Source of the DNA: Allobosea sp. TND4EK4
GTDB lineage: Bacteria > Pseudomonadota > Alphaproteobacteria > Rhizobiales > Beijerinckiaceae
DNA: 32,719 nt
Direction of reading: 5' to 3'
NCBI RefSeq assembly: GCF_900156025.1
Contig: NZ_FTMO01000028.1
Span: 1-32,719, forward strand
A program made the position numbers and the translations under genes. Position 1 is the first letter of the stretch, and each line of letters opens with the position of its first letter. The notes beneath the pieces were generated by a model. The model searched no databases and was not told the DNA's origin. It saw nothing but the letters and a program-made list of their open reading frames with translations. Below are positions 27,437 through 32,719 of the stretch, piece after piece.

Positions 27437-28411
27437 ATGTCCTTCGGCCCGCACGAGCCAGGCACCCCCCTGCGCAGGCGCAGCCGCTGGTGGTGGCTCG
27501 GCCCCCTCGCCAGCATCGCCATCTTCGGCGCCTCCCTCGCGGTGCTCTGGCACATTGTCGGCCAGATGAACCCGGACGAGCTGACCGGTGCCTTCCGCAA
27601 TGCCAGCCTGCGGCAGCTCGGCCTGGCCTGTGCCTTCACCGCGCTGAGCTATCTGCTGCTGACCGGCTACGACGCCCTGGCGTTGCGCAGGCTCGGCCTC
27701 TCGATCCCCTATCGCACCACGGCGCTCGCCTCCTTCACCAGCTACTCGGTCTCGTTCACGCTCGGCTTCCCGATCGTGACCGGCGGCACGGTGCGCTACT
27801 GGATCTATGCGCCCAAGGGCATCCGGGCCTCGGAGGTCGCGAGCCTCACCGTCATCGCGGGGCTGACCTTCTGGCTCGGGCTCGGCGCCATTCTCAGCGT
27901 CAGCCTGTTCTATTCGGCGGATTCGGTCGCGGCGCTGGCGCGCACCTCGCCACTCGTCGTCCATATCGTCGGGGCGGTGATCGCGCTCGGCATCCTCGGC
28001 TATCTCGTCTGGGTCGCCACGGATGAGCGAACCTTGCGCGTCAGGGGCTGGAACCTGCACCTGCCGGGCCTCGGCATCACGCTCGGCCAGATGATGCTGG
28101 GCGCCTGCGAGGTCTGCGCGGCTGCGGCAGTGCTCTTCGTGCTGCTGCCCGGCGGCTACAACCTCGATTACCCGACCTTCCTGGCGGCCTATATCTTCGG
28201 CTGCCTGATCGGCATCGCCAGCCACTCGCCCGGCGGGCTCGGCGTGTTCGAGGCGACCATGCTGGTGGCGCTCAACCGCATCCCCTTCGAGCAGGTGCTG
28301 GGCGCTCTGCTCCTGTTCCGGGTGATCTACTACCTCCTGCCCTTCATCTTCGCGCTCGTCCTGCTGGCGCTGAACGAGATGGCCCGCCGCATCCGCCGGC
28401 GCGAGCGCTGA
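27437..28411 (+). CDS. Lysylphosphatidylglycerol synthase TM-domain family protein (flippase-like part only)
   Basis: An integral membrane protein of the LPG_synthase_TM (UPF0104) family. From ATG 27437 (AAGAGAG just upstream) it has 324 residues and about eight hydrophobic segments, starting after RRRSRWWWLG, with the family phrases FTSYSVSFTLGFPIVTGGTVRYWIY (residues about 95-120), LPGGYNLDYPTFLAAYIFG and IASHSPGGLGVFEATM. These match the membrane half of MprF-like proteins. The catalytic domain that transfers lysine to lipid is missing, so the protein may move lipids or have another membrane role. The GGLGVFE motif is intact. It is convergent with the tail-anchored unknown gene 18 bases downstream; a CTCGCG/CGCGAG stem (28414-28428) lies between them. 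Confidence 0.8.
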   Translation: MSFGPHEPGTPLRRRSRWWWLGPLASIAIFGASLAVLWHIVGQMNPDELTGAFRNASLRQLGLACAFTALSYLLLTGYDALALRRLGLSIPYRTTALASFTSYSVSFTLGFPIVTGGTVRYWIYAPKGIRASEVASLTVIAGLTFWLGLGAILSVSLFYSADSVAALARTSPLVVHIVGAVIALGILGYLVWVATDERTLRVRGWNLHLPGLGITLGQMMLGACEVCAAAAVLFVLLPGGYNLDYPTFLAAYIFGCLIGIASHSPGGLGVFEATMLVALNRIPFEQVLGALLLFRVIYYLLPFIFALVLLALNEMARRIRRRER

Positions 28412-28429
28412 ACCTCGCGATCCGCGAGC

Positions 28430-29197
28430 CTACTTGATCGCGAGGATGATCAGCAGGAAGGCGAAGAGCACGAGGAGCTGGCGCAGGCTCCAGTTGATGC
28501 GACGCAGCTCTTCGGCGGTTTCATCGTCGGCCTCATCGAGCGCCGCCTCGGCGAGGGGGGCCGGTGCGGGGGCGGGCGGCGCATCGACCGCGGCGATCTC
28601 GTCCGTCTCGCGCTGCCGCGGCCCGGAAGGCCGCCACTCCAGCGCTTCGATGAAGCCACGGGCGGGCGCGGTGTCCCCGGCTTCGCCATCGGGCGCGAGG
28701 TAGCGGTCGACCGGCCGATCCGTCGCGCGCTCCCGGTCCGCCTCGCGAATCCAGAGGCTCGTGCTCGCGGTGAGCGACAGCGTGTCCGCGAGGCCGGCGA
28801 GGAGATCGGCCTTCAGCGCCTCGAACACCACCATCGGGACGAAGGCCTCGGCGAAGGCGAGCCCGCCGCCCTCCTCCTCGGGCCAGCCGATGACGAGGAG
28901 CAGCCGCGTCTCGTCGGCCGCCGCCTGCAAGGGCCGCAATGTCAGATGCAGCCGCGTCGCGGTGCCCTCCCGCCCGGCACGGCGCAACCCGCCATCGACG
29001 ATCCGCGCCTGGGCCTCGATCCGGCGCCTGTCCTCCAACCGCCCCTCGCGACTGGCGAAGCCGCCTACGAGACGCAGCGCGTCGGCCGCCAGCACTAGGG
29101 GCCGGCCGGGGTCCTGAACATAGGCGGCAGGGATACCTTCGATCGTCATGCGCCCATCGGCGATGGTGACGCCGCGCACCGGCTGTGATTCGTCCAT
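28430..29197 (-). CDS. Uncharacterised protein with C-terminal membrane anchor
   Basis: 255 residues from ATG 29197 (GGGCGGGAG just upstream). I do not recognise a family. The first 165 residues are a folded-looking alpha/beta domain (MTIEGIPAAYVQDPGRPLVL, RLHLTLRPLQAAADETRLLLVIGWPEEEGG given here only as residues about 24-110). A polar, Pro/Ala/Glu-rich stretch follows (about 170-230), and the last 17 residues, QLLVLFAFLLIILAIK, form one membrane segment right at the C-terminus. This is a tail-anchored layout with the bulk facing the cytoplasm, and no signal peptide. It is convergent with the LPG-synthase-like gene. Function unknown. Confidence 0.7.
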   Translation of the reverse strand: MDESQPVRGVTIADGRMTIEGIPAAYVQDPGRPLVLAADALRLVGGFASREGRLEDRRRIEAQARIVDGGLRRAGREGTATRLHLTLRPLQAAADETRLLLVIGWPEEEGGGLAFAEAFVPMVVFEALKADLLAGLADTLSLTASTSLWIREADRERATDRPVDRYLAPDGEAGDTAPARGFIEALEWRPSGPRQRETDEIAAVDAPPAPAPAPLAEAALDEADDETAEELRRINWSLRQLLVLFAFLLIILAIK

Positions 29198-29315
29198 GCT
29201 CCCGCCCTGCTTCGGCCGCAGGATAGCAGCCCGTGACCGGTGCGTCAGGGAGCCTCCTGACGACATGAGGTCGCTGCCGCTCTAAAACCGATCCGCCATA
29301 CAGACGGAGGACACC

Positions 29316-29945
29316 ATGGCCGAAGAACTCGTGCTCTACACTAACCCGATGTCGCGCGGCCGCATCGCCCGCTGGATGCTGGAGGAAGCCGGCACACCGT
29401 ACCGGACTGAACTCCTCGGGTTCGGCGAGCCGATGAAGAGCCCCGCCTACAGGGCGATCAACCCGATGGGGAAGGTGCCGGCGATCGTCCATGGCCAGAC
29501 CGTGGTGACGGAGTGCGCCGCGATCTGCGCCTATCTCGCGGATGCGTTTCCGAAAGCGGAGCTGGCACCGGCACTTTCCGATCGCGGCGCCTATTACCGC
29601 TGGCTGTTCTTCGCCGCCGGCCCGCTGGAGGCCGCCGTCAGCAACAAGGCCCTGGGGCTGGTCGTCCCGCCGGAACGCGAGATGATGATCGGCTACGGCA
29701 GCTATTCCATCGTGCTCGACACGCTGGAACAGGCGCTTTCTGGCCGCGACTTCATCGCCGGAGGACGCTTCACCGCGGCCGACGTCTATGTCGGCTCGCA
29801 TCTGCAATGGGGGCTGCAGTTCGGTTCCATCGAGAAGCGGCCTGCGTTCGAGACCTATGCCGCCAGGCTGGCGGAACGGCCGGCCGCGCAGAGGGCAAGC
29901 GCGCTCGACGATGCGGCGGCTGCGCAGATGAAGTCGCCGGGCTGA
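29316..29945 (+). CDS. Glutathione S-transferase family protein
   Basis: A cytosolic protein of 209 residues with the GST layout. It has an N-terminal thioredoxin-like domain (VLYTNPMSRGRIARWMLEE, cis-proline Pro55 in GKVPAIV, glutathione-binding Glu66-Cys67 in TECAAI) and a C-terminal helical domain (FTAADVYVGSHLQWG). Candidate catalytic residue is Ser13. A strong GGAGG ribosome binding site lies 7 bases before ATG 29316. It could conjugate or reduce electrophiles with glutathione, but substrate is unknown. The exporter gene follows on the same strand 145 bases later. Confidence 0.88.
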   Translation: MAEELVLYTNPMSRGRIARWMLEEAGTPYRTELLGFGEPMKSPAYRAINPMGKVPAIVHGQTVVTECAAICAYLADAFPKAELAPALSDRGAYYRWLFFAAGPLEAAVSNKALGLVVPPEREMMIGYGSYSIVLDTLEQALSGRDFIAGGRFTAADVYVGSHLQWGLQFGSIEKRPAFETYAARLAERPAAQRASALDDAAAAQMKSPG

Positions 29946-30034
29946 AGCACCCGCGCCGCGTGCAGCGCATGGCGAGCCGCACGCCGGTGGCTTGCCCGCT
30001 GCCCATGCGCTCTTTAGAACCTCTTCGCATTCAA

Positions 30035-30052
30035 AAGGGGCATCTTCCCCTT
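30035..30052. other. Short stem between GST and exporter genes
   Basis: AAGGGG, loop CATCTT, CCCCTT forms a perfect 6-base stem about 40 bases before the exporter start. It has no T-run and could be a weak terminator or a leader element. Confidence 0.25.
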
Positions 30053-30090
30053 CCTGCGCCGACGCTGCGCAGCCAATTGCAAGTTTCGCC

Positions 30091-31329
30091 ATGAACGACA
30101 TGACCGCCATCGCCCGGCCGCGCCACGGCATGGGCTTTTATCCCTTCGTCGGGCTCGCCGCCGCGCTGATGGCGACGAATGCGCTCGCCATCGATTCGAT
30201 GCTGCCCGCCCTGCCGCAGATGGCGGAGGCGCTCGGCATCGCCGAGGCGAACCAGCGGCAGTGGATCATCACCGCCTATCTGCTCGGCTTCGGCATCTCC
30301 CAGATTTTCTACGGCACGATCTCCGACCGCTATGGCCGCCGGCCGGTGCTGCTGGCCGGGCTCTCCGTCTATGTCGTCGCCAGCATCGCCGCCGCCTTCG
30401 CCGGTTCCTTCGAGAGCATGATGATCGCCCGCATCGTGCAGGGCATCGGCGCTGCGGCAACGCGCGTCCTCGTCGTCTCGATCGTGCGCGACTGCTATTC
30501 CGGCCGCGAGATGGCGCGCGTCATGTCGCTGGCGATGATCGTCTTTCTCGCGGTGCCGATCCTGGCGCCGTCGATCGGGCAGGCCATCCTCTGGATCGCG
30601 CCCTGGCGCTGGATCTTCGGCCTGCTGACCAGCTTCGGCGCCGCGGTGATGCTGTTCGTGCTGTTCAGGCTGCCCGAGACGCAGCATCCGGAGGACCGCA
30701 AGCCGATCAACCTCAGGAATGTCTCGGCCGCGTTCCGGACGACTCTGACCAGCCGCGTCGGCGTCGGCTACATGCTGGCGATGGCCTTCGTGCTGGGCGG
30801 GCTCTTCGGCTTCATCAACTCGGCGCAGCAGATCTTCGTCGACGTGTTCCACGCGCCCGAGCTGTTCACCACGATCTTCGCGGGCATCGCGATGTTCATG
30901 GCGGCGGCCTCGCTGCTGAACTCTCGGATCGTCGGGCGGCTCGGCATGCGCCGCGTCTCGCATGGCGCACTGGTCGGCTACATCCTGCTGACGAGCACCC
31001 ATGCCCTGCTGGCGGTCTCGGGGCACGAATCGCTGATCAGCTTCGCCTTGTTCCAGGGTGGGGCCATGTTCTGCTTCGGCCTGATCGGCCCGAATTTCGG
31101 CGCGCTGGCGATGGACCCGCTCGGCCATGTCGCCGGGACGGCCTCCTCGGTGCAAGGCTTCGTCACCACGGTGGTGGGAGCGCTGCTCGGCTTCTATATC
31201 GGCCAGCATTTCGACGGCACGATCGTGCCGATCACGCTCGGCTTCGCGCTGTACGGCCTTATGGCACTCGTCATCGTGCTGCTCGTCGAGAAGGGGCGCT
31301 TGTTCAATCCCGCGCCCGGGCGCAGCTGA
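30091..31329 (+). CDS. MFS multidrug exporter, Bcr/CflA type
   Basis: An inner-membrane drug/proton antiporter of the major facilitator superfamily, 412 residues from ATG 30091, with about twelve transmembrane segments. Bcr/CflA features are the first helix phrase ALAIDSMLPALPQMAEALG, the early motif A GTISDRYGRRPVLLAG (75-90), and ARIVQGIGAAATRVLVVSIVRD with the family's conserved Arg in helix 4. Typical clients of the group are chloramphenicol-like drugs, bicyclomycin and sulfonamides, but the actual substrate here is unknown. An upstream in-frame open stretch to 29992 lacks support; no good ribosome binding site is seen at 30091 either. A stem-loop follows the stop. Confidence 0.87.
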   Translation: MNDMTAIARPRHGMGFYPFVGLAAALMATNALAIDSMLPALPQMAEALGIAEANQRQWIITAYLLGFGISQIFYGTISDRYGRRPVLLAGLSVYVVASIAAAFAGSFESMMIARIVQGIGAAATRVLVVSIVRDCYSGREMARVMSLAMIVFLAVPILAPSIGQAILWIAPWRWIFGLLTSFGAAVMLFVLFRLPETQHPEDRKPINLRNVSAAFRTTLTSRVGVGYMLAMAFVLGGLFGFINSAQQIFVDVFHAPELFTTIFAGIAMFMAAASLLNSRIVGRLGMRRVSHGALVGYILLTSTHALLAVSGHESLISFALFQGGAMFCFGLIGPNFGALAMDPLGHVAGTASSVQGFVTTVVGALLGFYIGQHFDGTIVPITLGFALYGLMALVIVLLVEKGRLFNPAPGRS

Positions 31330-31354
31330 GCGCCGCAGCGACTTCTCGAATCTC

Positions 31355-31376
31355 AGCATCGGGCGTTCCCGATGCT
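31355..31376. terminator. Stem-loop after the exporter gene
   Basis: AGCATCGGG, loop CGTT, CCCGATGCT: a perfect 9-base stem 25 bases after the exporter stop. The trailing sequence (CTGTCC) has no real T-run, so its strength is unsure. It could serve both converging genes. Confidence 0.55.
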
Positions 31377-31486
31377 CTGTCCGCCGCCTCTGGCGACGGA
31401 TCTGCCCGGAATCGTCATCAGCCGAAGCGTTCAGGATTCGCCGTGGCCCGGGATGCGACATCGCCGCCGTTCGCAATCCCGCATAA

Positions 31487-31505
31487 AGGGGTCGCTCACG
31501 CGACC
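31487..31505 (-). terminator. Terminator of cspA, overlapping its stop codon
   Basis: On the minus strand GGTCGC, loop GTGA, GCGACC followed by CCTTT. The stop TGA of cspA lies in the loop. This mirrors the minE terminator. Confidence 0.6.
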
Positions 31506-31705
31506 TTGAGGTTCACCGCCGCGTTCTTTCCGGTCTTGCGATCGGGCTCGAGATCGAAGGTCACCTTCTGTCCCTCGTTCAGGCTGCGCAGGCCCGAGCG
31601 CTCGACCGCGCTGATATGGACGAAGATATCGCTGCCGCCCTGGTCAGGCGTGATGAAGCCGTAGCCCTTGGTCTCGTTGAACCATTTTACGGTTCCCGTG
31701 CTCAC
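31496..31705 (-). CDS. cspA: Cold shock protein, CspA family
   Basis: A small single-strand nucleic-acid-binding protein that loosens RNA structure. GTG at 31705 is chosen as start: GGAAGGA (31718-31712) lies 6 bases before it, whereas it directly abuts the ATG at 31711, leaving no spacing. This gives 69 residues beginning [10 protein letters not shown], exactly the usual size and opening in alphaproteobacteria. The cold-shock fold is complete, with RNP1 KGYGFI and RNP2 IFVHIS, then [19 protein letters not shown]. Expression may depend on a hairpin in its leader. Which of several possible csp paralogues it is cannot be told. Confidence 0.93.
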   Translation of the reverse strand: MSTGTVKWFNETKGYGFITPDQGGSDIFVHISAVERSGLRSLNEGQKVTFDLEPDRKTGKNAAVNLKVA

Positions 31706-31726
31706 TTGCATTCCTTCCAGTCATAG

Positions 31727-31744
31727 TGCCGGACCATTCCGGCA
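31727..31744 (-). promoter_or_regulatory. Hairpin in the cspA leader
   Basis: TGCCGGA, a 4-base loop, TCCGGCA (31744-31727 on the minus strand): a perfect 7-base stem ending 8 bases before the ribosome binding site of cspA. A frame of 11 codons (31737-31702, [11 protein letters not shown]) starts in its loop and its TGA overlaps the cspA GTG as GTGA. Either could tie translation to temperature or to leader translation. Confidence 0.45.
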
Positions 31745-31919
31745 GAGACAGTTTGAGGGCAATCAGCGCCGGTTGCAACGACGCGCCGCACAAACCTTTC
31801 CGCGCGTGCGAAGATCGCCATTTCGCCTTGCCGGTGGCGCAGACCGTCAGCGACAGGCCGGGCCTTGCGGTCCCGCCGGCTCTCCCTCATGAACGCAGGC
31901 CAACTCGAGGGAACGCCTG

Positions 31920-32606
31920 ATGAGCAACTATGTGATCGACCCGCCCGCCATCGTCTCGGTTCCGGTCGCCGGTGGCGGCTCCTTCCCGGTGCGCCGCGTC
32001 TTCTGCGTCGGCCGCAACTATGCCGAACATACCCGCGAGATGGGCGGCGATCCCGATCGCGAGGAGCCGTTCTTCTTCACCAAGCCGGCCGATGCGCTGT
32101 TGATCAACGGCGCCGACATGCCCTACCCGACGAAGACCAGGGACCTGCACCACGAGATGGAGCTGGTCGTGGCGATCGGCACGGGCGGCAGGGACATCCC
32201 CGAATCCGAGGCGCTGGCCCATGTCTATGGCTACGCCGCCGGGCTCGACATGACCCGCCGCGACCTGCAGAACGCCGCCAAGAAGACCGGGCGCCCCTGG
32301 GACATGTCGAAGGGCTTCGACCTCTCCGGCCCGGTCGGCGAGATCGTGCCGGCGGCGCAGTCCGGCCACCCCAGCGCCGGCAAGATCGAGCTCACGGTCA
32401 ACGGCGTCGTGCGCCAGACCTCCGACCTCTCCAAGCAGATCTGGAACGTCGAGGAAACGATCGCCTATCTTTCCGGCCTCGTCGAATTGAAGCCCGGCGA
32501 CCTGATCTTCACCGGCACGCCGGAAGGCGTCGCGGCCGTGAACAAGGGCGACGTGCTGGAGGGCGAGATCGCCGGCGTCGGCACCGTGCGCACCCGCATT
32601 GCCTGA
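31920..32606 (+). CDS. Fumarylacetoacetate hydrolase (FAH) family protein
   Basis: A 228-residue cytosolic hydrolase of the FAH superfamily, which cleaves C-C bonds in fumarylpyruvate- or acylpyruvate-like acids, or acts as decarboxylase or dehydratase. Evidence: VFCVGRNYAEHTREMG, FFFTKPADA, metal ligands Glu79 and Glu81 (HHEMEL) and Asp110 (AGLDMTRRDLQ), Lys131 (KGFD), and the closing GDLIFTGTPEGVAAV. The EPFFFTKPADAL phrase is close to fumarylpyruvate hydrolases. GAGGGA lies upstream of ATG 31920. The next gene, of the DapA family, starts 19 bases later, so the pair likely forms a catabolic operon for a sugar acid or amino acid derivative; the compound is not clear. Confidence 0.88.
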   Translation: MSNYVIDPPAIVSVPVAGGGSFPVRRVFCVGRNYAEHTREMGGDPDREEPFFFTKPADALLINGADMPYPTKTRDLHHEMELVVAIGTGGRDIPESEALAHVYGYAAGLDMTRRDLQNAAKKTGRPWDMSKGFDLSGPVGEIVPAAQSGHPSAGKIELTVNGVVRQTSDLSKQIWNVEETIAYLSGLVELKPGDLIFTGTPEGVAAVNKGDVLEGEIAGVGTVRTRIA

Positions 32607-32625
32607 CGACAGAGAGGATTGGCTC

Positions 32626-32719
32626 ATGACCCTCACCGCTTCCGCCTCCGGGGTGTTCCCGATTGCGCCGACGCCGTTCCTTCCGGACGGTTCGGTCGAC
32701 TGGGCTTCGACGGAGAAGC
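32626..32719 (+). CDS. Dihydrodipicolinate synthase (DapA/NanA) family protein, partial
   Basis: The first 31 codons are visible before the window ends. They start MTLTASASGVFPIAPTPF and continue LPDGSVDW, the standard opening of the DapA/NanA aldolase family, Schiff-base lyases that act on pyruvate and keto acids. AGAGAGG lies before ATG 32626. Catalytic lysine is outside the window. Being next to an FAH hydrolase, it more likely serves catabolism than lysine synthesis, but that is inference. Confidence 0.75.
   Translation, partial: MTLTASASGVFPIAPTPFLPDGSVDWASTEK

Overview
The window looks like a chromosomal segment of a GC-rich alphaproteobacterium, most likely in the order Hyphomicrobiales (Rhizobiales). 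A Bosea-like organism is my guess, but no single marker gene here proves the genus. The pointers are the MinCDE operon with a CtrA-like box, a malic enzyme fused to a phosphotransacetylase-like domain, the alphaproteobacterial style of MutS and CspA, and the outer-membrane protein types.

Layout. Positions 1-89 are the last codons of an autotransporter. Then comes a gene-poor stretch, followed by a small accessory-looking block: an outer-membrane protein (598-1521), a two-half family III CoA-transferase (1561-3021), an OprB-type porin (3126-4742), a complete subclass B3-type metallo-beta-lactamase (4963-5910), and a convergent AraC-family regulator (6026-7231). After a 560-base stretch with at most a decayed gene, the core-like part begins: nrdB and nrdA (minus strand), an IS3-type transposase remnant, an orphan two-partner-secretion transporter, a Zn/Cd/Pb-type P-type ATPase, minCDE, an M20 amidohydrolase, mutS, a LytS-5TM/PAS chemotaxis receptor, the malic enzyme, an LPG-synthase-like membrane protein, a tail-anchored unknown, a GST, a Bcr/CflA-type exporter, cspA, an FAH-family hydrolase and the start of a DapA-family gene cut by the window edge.

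The most interesting locus is nrdAB. NrdB has phenylalanine where class Ia enzymes carry the radical tyrosine, and glutamate as first metal ligand. This is the signature of class Ic (Chlamydia-type, Mn/Fe) R2 proteins. Upstream of nrdA, on the same strand, lie in order a promoter overlapped by a NrdR-box-like sequence, a well-conserved cobalamin riboswitch, and a 9-base inverted repeat that would mask the ribosome binding site of nrdA. The simplest reading is a B12-independent reductase that is shut off when cobalamin is available, with a B12-dependent class II enzyme expected elsewhere in the genome. The transposase remnant ends right next to this promoter.

Other regulatory signals that can be read directly are: a MerR-type promoter with a 19-base spacer in front of the metal ATPase, a CtrA-like box in front of minC, twin TTGGTTAACC sites in front of the TpsB gene, a 19-base palindrome between mutS and the chemotaxis receptor, a 5' hairpin in the cspA leader, and strong stem-loops ending minCDE, maeB, cspA and the exporter gene. 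No rRNA, tRNA, CRISPR array, prophage or intact insertion sequence was seen.
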